A DNA stretch of 64,000 nucleotides, from positions 2,170,001 through 2,234,000 of the forward strand of contig CP048469.1 of assembly GCA_025559845.1 (NCBI GenBank). The letters run 5' to 3'. This document shows, one piece after another, positions 30,572-38,704 of the stretch (positions are counted from its first letter, which is position 1; the number at the start of each line of letters is the position of its first letter). The translations under genes and the position numbers were made by a program. Below the pieces are notes generated by a model. That model ran no database searches. It was not told where the DNA came from and saw nothing but the letters and a program-made list of their open reading frames with translations. Source of the DNA: Agrobacterium tumefaciens (GTDB taxonomy: Bacteria; Pseudomonadota; Alphaproteobacteria; Rhizobiales; Rhizobiaceae).

Positions 30572-31198
30572 ATGAAGACTCTGTTGCTCATCGATATTCA
30601 GAACGGTTTTTGCCCCGGCGGTAATCTTGCCGTTGCTGATGGTGACAAGGTGGTCCCGGTCGCCAACGCCTTGATTGACAATGGCGGATATGACCTCATC
30701 GTCGCCTCGCAAGACTGGCATCCGGAAAACCATGGCAGTTTCGCGTCTCAACATCCCGGCAAAAAGCCCTTTGACATGGGTGAACTGTCCGGAAAACCGC
30801 AAATGATGTGGCCAGATCATTGTGTGCAGGGAACGGCGGACGCCGAATTCCATCCCGACCTGAAGACGGAAGCTTTCGACTATATCCAGCAGAAGGGCGA
30901 GAACCCTGCTGTCGACAGCTATTCCGCCTTTCGCGACAACGACCAGTATGCGGCAACCGGTCTTGCCGACTATCTCAGCCGCCAGGGCGTTACCGTACTG
31001 GATATCTGTGGCCTGGCGACGGACTATTGCGTCAGCTTCTCCGTTCTTGACGCCATCGACATGCTCCCTGGTGTCAAGGTTCGATTTATCGAGGACGCAA
31101 GTCGCGGAATTGACCCCAAAGGCATAAAGACCGCGATCGCCTCCATGCAGGCGAAGGGCGCAACGACCATTAAAAGCCGGGACATATTGCGCGCCTGA
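30572..31198 (+). CDS. pncA: Nicotinamidase
   Basis: PncA hydrolyses nicotinamide to nicotinate for NAD recycling. The 208 residues carry the isochorismatase-fold triad D8 (LLIDIQNGF), K108 (QQKGENP) and C153 (TDYCVSF). The metal ligands lie in SQDWHPENHGSF, and the cis-peptide-containing DICGLATDYC region is intact. GGGAGGTCC before the ATG is a strong Shine-Dalgarno. The gene has no operon partners. Confidence 0.96.
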   Translation: MKTLLLIDIQNGFCPGGNLAVADGDKVVPVANALIDNGGYDLIVASQDWHPENHGSFASQHPGKKPFDMGELSGKPQMMWPDHCVQGTADAEFHPDLKTEAFDYIQQKGENPAVDSYSAFRDNDQYAATGLADYLSRQGVTVLDICGLATDYCVSFSVLDAIDMLPGVKVRFIEDASRGIDPKGIKTAIASMQAKGATTIKSRDILRA

Positions 31199-31416
31199 TC
31201 GCACCCAGACACAGGCCACGTACCGAACCAGTCTTTTTTGCTGATGACAGTCGTTCCAAGGCTGACCGTCATTGGGCAATGACAACAAATCCATTTCCGG
31301 ACGACGCGGCGACAATCCCCTTTCATGTTCAAGGGAATCAATCGATCCATTCATCCAATTCGTTTGCCATCCAGCATGCGGGGTTATAGGAGCAGCGTCA
31401 TCAGGAGTTATCACAG

Positions 31417-32130
31417 ATGTTTGACGCAGATTTTCGCGAAGGCCTTCGAAACGGCCTTCCGATTGGCCTTTCCGCCGCGCCCTTCGGTGCTCTTTTTGGC
31501 GCCGTTGCTGTGGACAATGGTCTGAGCGTGGTCGAGGCAACCATTATGAGCGGCACCGTTTATGCGGGTGCCAGCCAGCTTGTCGGCATAGAACTGTTCG
31601 GCCAGAAGGTTGCGCCGTGGTTGATCGTGCTCTCGGTTTTTGCGGTCAACTTCCGTCATATCCTCTATTCCGCGGCCATCGCGAAGATGATTGCGCACTG
31701 GAGCTTTGCCCAAAAGACGGCAGGCTTTTTCCTTCTCGTCGACCCGCAATTCGCCGAAGCCGTCAGGCGGTATGAAAACGGTCAGACGCTTGGATTTTCC
31801 TGGTATGTTGGTTTTGCCACGCCAGTCTATGTATTCTGGCTTGCAATGACGATCATTGGCGCATCGCTCGGCAACCTGATCGGCGATCCCAAGGCCATTG
31901 GCCTGGATGTCCTCCTGCCGATCTACTTCATGGGCATGGTCCTGAGCTTCAGAACACGCGCCAATTTTTACCCCGTCATGTTGGCAAGCGCGGTCGGAGC
32001 CACGGCTGCCTATCATTTCGTTGGATCACCCTGGCATGTCAGCCTTGGAGCGCTCGTCGGCATCCTCGTTGCAGTTCTCTGCCCGCCGTCGCCGGACACG
32101 AGCGGCGCGAACGAGGGAGAAAACCGATGA
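31417..32130 (+). CDS. azlC: AzlC-type branched-chain amino acid exporter, large subunit
   Basis: This 237-residue membrane protein with seven helices has the family motif FRHILYSAAIAKM and the GTVYAGASQL segment. AzlC and AzlD together export branched-chain amino acids or their analogues. AGGAG precedes the ATG, and the azlD start overlaps its stop by four bases. Confidence 0.93.
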   Translation: MFDADFREGLRNGLPIGLSAAPFGALFGAVAVDNGLSVVEATIMSGTVYAGASQLVGIELFGQKVAPWLIVLSVFAVNFRHILYSAAIAKMIAHWSFAQKTAGFFLLVDPQFAEAVRRYENGQTLGFSWYVGFATPVYVFWLAMTIIGASLGNLIGDPKAIGLDVLLPIYFMGMVLSFRTRANFYPVMLASAVGATAAYHFVGSPWHVSLGALVGILVAVLCPPSPDTSGANEGENR

Positions 32131-32441
32131 GCGACATTTTTCATGCCGACACGCTCCTGCTGATTGCCCTCGCGGCCATCGCCACCTATCTGACGCGAAT
32201 TGGTGGTTACGTGTTGATGACACGCATGAAGTCCATTCCACCGCGAATGGAGGCTGGCCTGAATGCCGTTCCCGTCGCGGTTCTCACCACGCTCGTCGCA
32301 CCCGCCTTTTTTGAAGGCGGATACGAGGTCAAGATCGGAATGGTTGCCGCGCTGATTGTCTGCCTGCGTTTTCAGGGACTGACCATGCTCGTGGCTGGCT
32401 GGGCGGTTGTCATCGCCCTGCGCCATTTCGTTATCGCATAA
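32127..32441 (+). CDS. azlD: AzlD-type exporter, small subunit
   Basis: The 104-residue partner of AzlC has about three helices. Signature segments are YLTRIGGYVLMTRMKSIPPRMEAGLNAVPVAVLTTLVAP and the C-terminal GWAVVIALRHFVIA. It is coupled to azlC by an ATGA overlap. Its last 11 bases overlap the tail of the convergent aminopeptidase gene. Confidence 0.93.
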   Translation: MSDIFHADTLLLIALAAIATYLTRIGGYVLMTRMKSIPPRMEAGLNAVPVAVLTTLVAPAFFEGGYEVKIGMVAALIVCLRFQGLTMLVAGWAVVIALRHFVIA

Positions 32442-34266
32442 GGGGCTTTGTGGCCTCTGCCAGCCATGCCTTTACGTTTGCATCTCTTATCAGCGGCGAA
32501 ACTTTTTCGGACACGGTGGCGTGGTAAGCATTCAGCCACTCCAGTTCCTCGTCGGTCAAAAGTGACGTAACGATCAGTCGGCGATCAATCGGGCACCAGG
32601 TCAGCGTCTCGAATGACAGCATCGGCTGATCGCCACCCTCCACATCTTCCGCCTGACGGACATAAATCAGGTTCTCGATACGGATGCCGAAAGCGCCAGG
32701 TCGATAATAACCGGGCTCGTTCGACAGGATCATGCCAGGCAGCAGCTCCTGTGTCGCAAGCCGCGAGATACGCTGTGGCCCTTCATGAACAGAAAGGTAA
32801 GAGCCGACACCATGCCCGGTTCCGTGCGCGTAATCGGCACCGGCTTTCCACAAAGCGATACGCGCCAGAGGGTCGAGATCGCATCCGCGCGATCCCTTTG
32901 GAAACTTCGCCAGGCTGATAGCAATCATGCCTTTGAGTACCAGCGTGAAAAAGCGCTTCTGTTCGTCCGGCACGGAGCCGATCGCAACCGTGCGCGTGAT
33001 ATCTGTGGTTCCATTGACATATTGTGCACCGGAATCGACGAGGAACATCTCGCCATCCTTGAGAGCACGATCGCTCTCCGTCGTCACCCGGTAGTGAATG
33101 ATCGCGGCATGTTCCCCTGCCCCGGAAATCGTATCGAACGAGACATCCTTGAGCGGGTTCTGCATGGCCTGCCCCACACGTGCGCGTGCTGCCTCAAGCG
33201 CTTTTACGGCCTCGATCTCGCTGATGCTGCCCGGTTTCTGGCTGTCCAGCCAGCAGAGATATTCGACCATCGCCGCGCCATCCTGAACGTGCGCCGCCGC
33301 AGAGCCGGCAAGCTCCGCTTCGTTCTTGCAGGCGCGCGGCAACCGGACGGGATCGACCGCCTCGACAAGATCGCCACCAGCCGCGGTGATTGCACGGGTC
33401 AGGGCAACGGGCGCCAGATCGATATCGACCATCACACGCCCACCAGCGCTGGCAATGGCATGCAGGCGTGGTTCGATCTGGGACGGTGGCAACTGCGTCG
33501 CAAGCTGTGCGAGATAGGCCTCGACCTCGATCCCGGTTTTCCGCTTGTCGAGAAAAATATCGGCCTTTCCATCCGCATAAATGATGGCACGTGCCAGCGG
33601 GTGCGGTGTGTGTGGAACGTCGTTGCCGCGAATATTGAAGATCCAGGCAATCGACGACGGATCCGTCACCAGCGCGGCCTGAGCGCCTTTTGACTGTACC
33701 GTCTCGGCTACCGCGGCGATCTTGTCTTTCGCGAGCTTGCCGGTAAAGGCATCCGGCTGGATCGTCACCGGTTCCAGCGGCTCGGACGGACGACCTTCCC
33801 ACAGCGCATCCAGCGGGTTCTTTTCCAACAGAACCACCTTGCCACCCTTGCCGACCAAGGTTTTTTCAAAACGCTTCAGCTCCGCATCGGTGTGGAGCCA
33901 GGGATCGATGCCAAGACGAAAGCCTTGCTGGGCATGTTCCGATAACCAGATCGATGGCGGAGCACCGACGAGATCGCCGCCGCTGAAGACAGATTGATCG
34001 ACCTGCGACGTCAACTGCGTCGTGTAACGCCCATCAACGAAAACGACCGCCTGGTCACGCGTGACAAGCACAATCCCCGCAGAGCCCGTGAATCCCGTCA
34101 ACCAAGCCATCCGTTCCGATGCCTCAGGCACATATTCGCCCTGATATTCATCGGCGCGCGGCACCAGAAAACCATCGATCCCCAAAGCATCGAAGCGGGC
34201 ACGAAGGGCGTCAACGCGGGCCTTGCCGAATTGCGGCGCGGATTTGTTTTCGAAGGTCTGGAACAT
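32431..34266 (-). CDS. Aminopeptidase P family (Xaa-Pro peptidase), three-domain form
   Basis: This 611-residue pita-bread metallopeptidase is of the longer XPNPEP1-like type. Two creatinase-like domains (DGFLVPRADEYQGEYVPEASERMAWLTGFTGSAG in the first) precede the catalytic domain. Its ligands are LVDSGAQYVNGTTDITRT (two Asp), GTGHGVGSYLSVHEGP (His), SNEPGYY (Glu) and RIENLIYV (Glu). It removes N-terminal residues before proline in the cytoplasm. It overlaps azlD tail to tail by 11 bases. Confidence 0.94.
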   Translation of the reverse strand: MFQTFENKSAPQFGKARVDALRARFDALGIDGFLVPRADEYQGEYVPEASERMAWLTGFTGSAGIVLVTRDQAVVFVDGRYTTQLTSQVDQSVFSGGDLVGAPPSIWLSEHAQQGFRLGIDPWLHTDAELKRFEKTLVGKGGKVVLLEKNPLDALWEGRPSEPLEPVTIQPDAFTGKLAKDKIAAVAETVQSKGAQAALVTDPSSIAWIFNIRGNDVPHTPHPLARAIIYADGKADIFLDKRKTGIEVEAYLAQLATQLPPSQIEPRLHAIASAGGRVMVDIDLAPVALTRAITAAGGDLVEAVDPVRLPRACKNEAELAGSAAAHVQDGAAMVEYLCWLDSQKPGSISEIEAVKALEAARARVGQAMQNPLKDVSFDTISGAGEHAAIIHYRVTTESDRALKDGEMFLVDSGAQYVNGTTDITRTVAIGSVPDEQKRFFTLVLKGMIAISLAKFPKGSRGCDLDPLARIALWKAGADYAHGTGHGVGSYLSVHEGPQRISRLATQELLPGMILSNEPGYYRPGAFGIRIENLIYVRQAEDVEGGDQPMLSFETLTWCPIDRRLIVTSLLTDEELEWLNAYHATVSEKVSPLIRDANVKAWLAEATKPLMR

Positions 34267-34388
34267 GAGTGTTTTCCGGATGCTGTCATCTTGATGTGGT
34301 GATTGGCATGACCGGCAAAGCGGTCACCGCAGCCGACAATGGCATGTCGGCAGACAACGTTTCAAGCAATGAAATTGGCACAAAAAAT

Positions 34389-34445
34389 ATGCATTACGCA
34401 TTCCATTAGTCATACATTGGATCGAAAGACATGCGAAATACGCAT
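34389..34445. promoter_or_regulatory. Two ACGCAT dyads upstream of the 57-residue gene
   Basis: ATGCATTACGCAT (34389-34401) and ATGCGAAATACGCAT (34431-34445) are two related imperfect or perfect dyads 42 bases apart. They stand 104-160 bases before the small gene and could be operators. Function not shown. Confidence 0.4.
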
Positions 34446-34548
34446 ACCTACCCTGAAATCAGACCCCTAACCAAGCAAAATGGCATCGCTTATATTCAGA
34501 TCATCGAACGGGGAGACAAACTTCTCCGTACAACCAAGGATTTGAAAA

Positions 34549-34722
34549 ATGGCAAAGTCTTTCCTCCGCACGGCTTTCGATCGCGTTATTGAAGCACGCG
34601 AGCGTCAGGTAAGCCGCCACGTAGACGCAGCCCTGCTCAACCTCGACGACAAGTCGCTCGAAGCGCTTGGCATGAACCGCGCAGAACTTCGCCGCAAGGC
34701 AAAGTCCAGCTACGTATTCTGA
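34549..34722 (+). CDS. Small basic protein with DUF1127-like C-terminal motif (57 aa)
   Basis: The ORF reads MAKSFLRTAFDRVIEARERQ..., with LLNLDDKSLEALGMNRAEL near the end. The spacing Leu-x-Asp-x-x-Leu-x-x-(Leu)Gly-(Met/Leu)-x-Arg resembles the conserved core of DUF1127 proteins, which are small RNA-linked regulators in alphaproteobacteria. AAGGA stands at good spacing before the ATG, and a very strong terminator follows. The gene is therefore a discrete unit that I consider real. The homology is inferred from motif pattern. Confidence 0.75.
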   Translation: MAKSFLRTAFDRVIEARERQVSRHVDAALLNLDDKSLEALGMNRAELRRKAKSSYVF

Positions 34723-34833
34723 TTGCCTTCAGGCGCGGATCTCCTCCCTCCACCGCGTCTGAGACTGGAATACGTTTACCCGCTTGAGTTCCTCCTCCTC
34801 GACTCGCGGGTTAGATCAGCAAGACTGATCACA

Positions 34834-34859
34834 GGCGGCGCGAAAGCGCCGCCTTTTTT
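34834..34859 (+). terminator. Strong terminator after the 57-residue gene
   Basis: GGCGGCGC and GCGCCGCC pair perfectly around GAAA and are followed by TTTTTT. The only plus-strand gene upstream is the small protein, 112 bases away. A second dyad GATCAG-CAAGA-CTGATC lies just before it. Confidence 0.9.
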
Positions 34860-34876
34860 ATGCGGTGAAGAAGAGT

Positions 34877-35755
34877 TCAGTCCTTGCGAAGATGCAGTGT
34901 GACCCAGCCGTTGCGCCAGATCGTGCGGACATGCGAGAGCCGCGCACCGTTATAGGCGGCAAGCACCTTCCAGCGTTGCGACGCCAGAATTCCAGACAGA
35001 ATGACCGTACCGCCCGGCGCCAGGTGCGAAACGAGTTGTGGTGCCATCTTGATCAACGGCCGCGCCAGAATATTGGCGATGATCAGGTCAAACGGGCCGT
35101 GCCTGCGAAACGCATCGGAATGGAAACCTGGAGCAGTCTCCAGAGTCATACCGGACGCGATGCCGTTCAGACGAACGTTTTCCTTTGCGACCTTGACGGC
35201 AATCGGATCGATATCGGTGGCAAGAACCGGGATCGGCCGCATCTTGCGAACGGCAATTGCCAGCACGCCGCTACCAGTGCCGAGATCAAGCGCGTTGCGA
35301 ACCGTGCGGGCGCGAAGCACATCTTCGATCATTTCCAGGCAGCCGGCCGTGGTGCCGTGGTGACCGGTACCGAATGCCTGTCCGGCCTCGATTTCGATCG
35401 CAAGATCGTTGGCCCGAACCTTGTCGCGATCGTGCGAGCCATGAACGATGAAACGCCCTGCCCGAACGGGCTTCAGGCCTTCAAGAGACTTCGCGATCCA
35501 GTCGATATCCGGGACAGCTTCCTGTTCAATGACGAGGCCCGAGAAAGCTGGCTCGAGCAGCGCTGCGAAGCGCTCACGATATTCCTCCTCCTCCTCAGCC
35601 ATGAGATAGATCGACGCTTCCCAGATGTCGCGCTTCTCATCCACTTCGGTCGTGGCGATCGCAATATCCTCTTCGCCGAAATAATCCGACATGAGATCGA
35701 GAATTTCACCGGCCTTGATTTCGGTCGTGGTGACGTAAAGTCGAATTTCGCTCAC
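34877..35755 (-). CDS. prmA: Ribosomal protein L11 methyltransferase
   Basis: PrmA trimethylates ribosomal protein L11 using S-adenosylmethionine. The ~292-residue reading has the N-terminal substrate-recognition domain with a run of five glutamates, GQAFGTGHHGTT, then LDLGTGSGVLAIA (SAM motif I), ATDIDPIAV and the IIANILARPL motif. I use GTG 35755 because it follows GGAAAG and gives the usual xSEIRLYVTTTE start; a TTG at 35803 opens the same frame and is less likely. Confidence 0.95.
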   Translation of the reverse strand: MSEIRLYVTTTEIKAGEILDLMSDYFGEEDIAIATTEVDEKRDIWEASIYLMAEEEEEYRERFAALLEPAFSGLVIEQEAVPDIDWIAKSLEGLKPVRAGRFIVHGSHDRDKVRANDLAIEIEAGQAFGTGHHGTTAGCLEMIEDVLRARTVRNALDLGTGSGVLAIAVRKMRPIPVLATDIDPIAVKVAKENVRLNGIASGMTLETAPGFHSDAFRRHGPFDLIIANILARPLIKMAPQLVSHLAPGGTVILSGILASQRWKVLAAYNGARLSHVRTIWRNGWVTLHLRKD

Positions 35756-35874
35756 GGCGGGCTGCTTTCCTTGGCTGCGGGTCTGCGTTTGCCTTTGCCA
35801 CAAAAAACCCGCAAGTCCAATAACCCAGCGTGAAACTCGGCCCGGTTTTGTCCGCGACGCGATGTATTTGCGAC

Positions 35875-36474
35875 TTAGCTTTTCAGAAGATTTTTCAGCT
35901 TCTCAACGGCAACATCAGGGTTTTCACCATAAGCGATGGTCGACACAAAGCGTGAATTCGCATCGAGCAGGATCACCGATGCCGTATGATCCATCGTGTA
36001 GTCACCGTTCGGGTCCTTATCATCGACCGGCACCTTCTTGGCATAGATGCGATAGCCTTTGAGCGTCTCTGCAATCCGCTCGGGCGAACCGGTGACACCG
36101 ATAATCCGCTTCGAGACATTCGAGACGTATTGCTGCATGATTTCAGGTGTATCCCGCTCGGGATCGACGGAGATGAAATAGGCCTGCATCTTGTCACCGG
36201 CCGGGTCGACCTGCTCCATCCAGCCATTCAGCTCGAAAAGCGTCGTCGGGCAGACCTCAGGGCAATGGGTGAAACCGAAGAAAAGAGCGGTTGGCTTGCC
36301 GGAGAAGTTCTTCTCAGTAATCGTCTGACCATTCTGGGCCGTCAGTTCGAAGGGCACGCCGTAAGGCGCCTCCACCATCTGCTCACGCGACTTGGTCATT
36401 TCCAGCGTCAGCCAGCCAATGACACCGCCGAGAACGACGACAACGGCCCACAATGCGATGCGAATATTTCTCAT
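35875..36474 (-). CDS. SCO1/SenC family copper chaperone
   Basis: This 199-residue protein has one N-terminal membrane anchor (about residues 5-22) and a thioredoxin-like domain in the periplasm. The copper ligands are C71 and C75 (FTHCPEVCPT) and H163 (MDHTAS). SCO proteins deliver copper to the CuA centre of cytochrome oxidase. AGGA precedes the ATG. The next gene upstream, a 52-residue membrane protein, is on the same strand 138 bases away. Confidence 0.93.
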   Translation of the reverse strand: MRNIRIALWAVVVVLGGVIGWLTLEMTKSREQMVEAPYGVPFELTAQNGQTITEKNFSGKPTALFFGFTHCPEVCPTTLFELNGWMEQVDPAGDKMQAYFISVDPERDTPEIMQQYVSNVSKRIIGVTGSPERIAETLKGYRIYAKKVPVDDKDPNGDYTMDHTASVILLDANSRFVSTIAYGENPDVAVEKLKNLLKS

Positions 36475-36612
36475 GTTTCGATCCTGCCCATCAGCGAATA
36501 CCGCCGACCTTCGCCGTCTGGATAATCAACCGTGTCCGCGGCCGCAAATCAACTCGACGTATTTCAGCCGACCGCGCTGATTTGTCACAAACATTCGACG
36601 CCGATCAATCTC

Positions 36613-36771
36613 TCAGAAACACCAGGAAATTCCGCTCTGGACGGCGGAAAGGAAAATGTCCGTACCATGCTTCACCCATCCGTCGAACGTCAGAATCACG
36701 ACGGCTAATCCGGCAGCGGTCGCGATGCCGGCAAGCGCAAATTTAAGCGGACTGGAAAGAAGTTCGTTCAT
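36613..36771 (-). CDS. 52-residue single-pass membrane protein
   Basis: The small protein reads MNELLSSPLKFALAG..., with one membrane helix (about residues 10-28) and a C-terminus ending SGISWCF. It may sit in the inner membrane near the SCO protein encoded next. ATG 36771 is preceded by no ribosome-binding site; a perfect TATAAT ends about 9 bases upstream, which would make the mRNA leaderless. The family is unknown to me. Confidence 0.65.
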   Translation of the reverse strand: MNELLSSPLKFALAGIATAAGLAVVILTFDGWVKHGTDIFLSAVQSGISWCF

Positions 36772-36999
36772 GACAACGATTATAACCGGCTTTCTGCCAC
36801 GCGAGAACACCCAAAAATACGTGCCGTTTCGAGGCACATCGGCGCAAATGTTAGGGAATGTTTAAAAGCTTGCAGCGCATTATCGCCGCCAGCGGTTTTC
36901 AAGCACCGACATGATGTCCTCCGGGAAAACTCCCGCTACCGCATAGAGCCTCCATACCACACAGGCCTGCCAGAGAGCCATCAGGGGAAAGTTCCGGCC

Positions 37000-37467
37000 A
37001 TGTCCAACGCCATCAAGCAATCCGGCGCGTATCTCGAAATCGTTTCCTTCCATCTCGGCGATCAGGAATTCTGCATCGACATCATGGCAATCCGCGAAAT
37101 CCGCGGCTGGGCGCCGGTTACGCCGATGCCGCACACACCGCCCTACGTCTTGGGCCTCATCAACCTGCGTGGCGCCGTTATCCCTGTCATCGACATGGCA
37201 GGCCGCCTCGGCATGAAGATGACCGAACCGTCCGAACGTTCCGCCATCATCGTCACCGATATTGGCGGCAAGCTTGTCGGCCTGCTGGTAGAACAGGTCT
37301 CCGACATGATGACCATCCGTTCGGAAGATCTGCAGCCGGCACCAGATATCATTCCTGAAGAACAGCGCAGTTTCTGCCGCGGCATCGTCGCACTGGAAAA
37401 AAGCATGGTCTGCTTCCTCAACCTCGACACCGTCATTGCTGACGAGTTGGCGCGCGAAGCCGCCTGA
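37000..37467 (+). CDS. cheW: CheW-type chemotaxis coupling protein
   Basis: This 155-residue CheW-like domain has FHLGDQEFCIDIMAIREI, the VLGLINLRGAVIPVIDMAGRLGM signature, and GLLVEQVSDMMTI. It couples receptors to CheA. It stands alone, far from any che operon in this window, so it may serve a receptor elsewhere. AGGGGA precedes the ATG. A terminator follows that reaches into the convergent creA. Confidence 0.93.
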   Translation: MSNAIKQSGAYLEIVSFHLGDQEFCIDIMAIREIRGWAPVTPMPHTPPYVLGLINLRGAVIPVIDMAGRLGMKMTEPSERSAIIVTDIGGKLVGLLVEQVSDMMTIRSEDLQPAPDIIPEEQRSFCRGIVALEKSMVCFLNLDTVIADELAREAA

Positions 37468-37499
37468 CGGGACCCAACGAAAAAATCGAGATCGAGTTG

Positions 37500-37529
37500 A
37501 ACGGCAGGCCTCACGGCTTGCCGTTTTTC
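37500..37529 (+). terminator. cheW terminator overlapping the end of creA
   Basis: AACGGCA and TGCCGTT form the stem (with partial extension by GGC/GCC) and a five-base T-run follows. The hairpin covers the TGA stop and last codons of the minus-strand creA, so the two convergent genes share sequence. Confidence 0.75.
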
Positions 37530-38002
37530 CATGTGACCGGCTGATTGTAGAGCGGCACCGTGGAGATCGCCATCTTGGCAGAACCGTCTGTCAGTTCCCT
37601 GGCGTGGATAAGATAGATCAGGGTGTCATTCGTCTTGTCGTAGACACGGCTGACAACAAGTTTTTTCCAGACCAGAGACATGCCCTGCCGAAAAACCTCT
37701 TCACCGCCCTTGGACAGATTGATGTCGCCAATCTCGACTGGGCCGGTCTGGCTGCAGGAAATGGCGTTGTTCGACGGATCTTCAAACCAGTTGCCATTTT
37801 TCAGCCGGTCGATGACACCACGTTCGAAATAGGTGACGTGGCACGTCACCCCACTGATTTTGGGATCGGCGATAGCCTCGACGACAATGTCGTTTCCGAT
37901 CCAGTCGACCCCGACCTCGCCAACGACTTCGGAATGCGCGGCTGTCACCGGTAGCACAGCCAGAAATCCTGCAAAAAGCGACAGCAAACCCTTCGTCTTC
38001 AT
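37511..38002 (-). CDS. creA: CreA family periplasmic protein
   Basis: The 163-residue protein has a signal peptide ending near AAHSEV and the CreA pattern VGVDWIGNDIVVEAIADPKISGVTCHVTYFERG, with ISCSQTGP supplying a second cysteine. CreA is conserved in proteobacteria but of unknown function. ATG 38002 follows GGAGA. An open frame extending to 38323 is not coding. There is no creBCD two-component system beside it. Confidence 0.9.
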   Translation of the reverse strand: MKTKGLLSLFAGFLAVLPVTAAHSEVVGEVGVDWIGNDIVVEAIADPKISGVTCHVTYFERGVIDRLKNGNWFEDPSNNAISCSQTGPVEIGDINLSKGGEEVFRQGMSLVWKKLVVSRVYDKTNDTLIYLIHARELTDGSAKMAISTVPLYNQPVTWKNGKP

Positions 38003-38049
38003 CGCATGTTCTCCATTGCACCCAGATGAAAGATAGGAAGTCCGACCGG

Positions 38050-38682
38050 TCAGGCAACCCGCGAAGCGACGCGTTTTTTCATGCTGCACGGCTCGTAGCC
38101 GGTGGACGTCAACCGACCGGCTACCATGCCGATCCTGTCCGGCACCTCGCGAATATCCGCAACCCTGAGTGCCTTTGTTGCAGCGATCGCGGTTGCAGCG
38201 CAAACCACGGCATCTTCCGCCGCATTGTGATGCACAAAACGAAGCTGAAGATGATCGGCAATGACGTTGAGTTTGTGAGATGGCAGCTGCGGCCACACGC
38301 GCTGGGAAATCTTGACGCTGCACAAATAGGACAAGCGCGGATAACGCTGCCGATATTTGTCGAATGAAGCCCGCATGACGCTAAAATCGAAGGCGGCGTT
38401 GTGGGCAATCATTGTGGCGTCGTGAAAATCGTCAATGAACTCTTCCATGACGTCCGGAAACTCCGGCGCATCTTCGACATCAGCCGGACGAATGCCGTGA
38501 ACGGCAATATTGAACGGCGAAAACCGCATGTCCTTCGGCCGGATGAGGCGCTCCTCGACCCGGACGATCTCACCCTGTTCTATCCATGCCAATCCAACGG
38601 AGCAGGCGCTTCCCCTCTCCTCATTGGCGGTTTCGAAGTCGATGGCGATGGTTTTCAAGAGTGATTCCCGTTCTTTCAGCAT
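38050..38682 (-). CDS. DnaQ-like 3'-5' exonuclease (DEDDh)
   Basis: The ~210-residue protein is an RNase T/DNA polymerase ε-like exonuclease. Its motifs are AIDFETANEERG (Exo I Asp and Glu), AHNAAFDFSVM (Exo II) and HNAAEDAVVC (Exo III with the DEDDh histidine). A final Cys-containing tail may bind metal. Start candidates are GTG 38703, ATG 38682 and TTG 38658; 38682 is used here, but a start close to the TTG would also give the usual MKTIAIDFETA form. A DNA or RNA repair role is likely, substrate open. Confidence 0.88.
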   Translation of the reverse strand: MLKERESLLKTIAIDFETANEERGSACSVGLAWIEQGEIVRVEERLIRPKDMRFSPFNIAVHGIRPADVEDAPEFPDVMEEFIDDFHDATMIAHNAAFDFSVMRASFDKYRQRYPRLSYLCSVKISQRVWPQLPSHKLNVIADHLQLRFVHHNAAEDAVVCAATAIAATKALRVADIREVPDRIGMVAGRLTSTGYEPCSMKKRVASRVA

Positions 38683-38704
38683 CCCGGCATAAACCGGTTT
38701 CACT

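Noticed and set aside
35755..35803. Longer prmA start
   Set aside because: The upstream codon is TTG without a good ribosome-binding site and adds residues absent from the family; GTG 35755 fits better.
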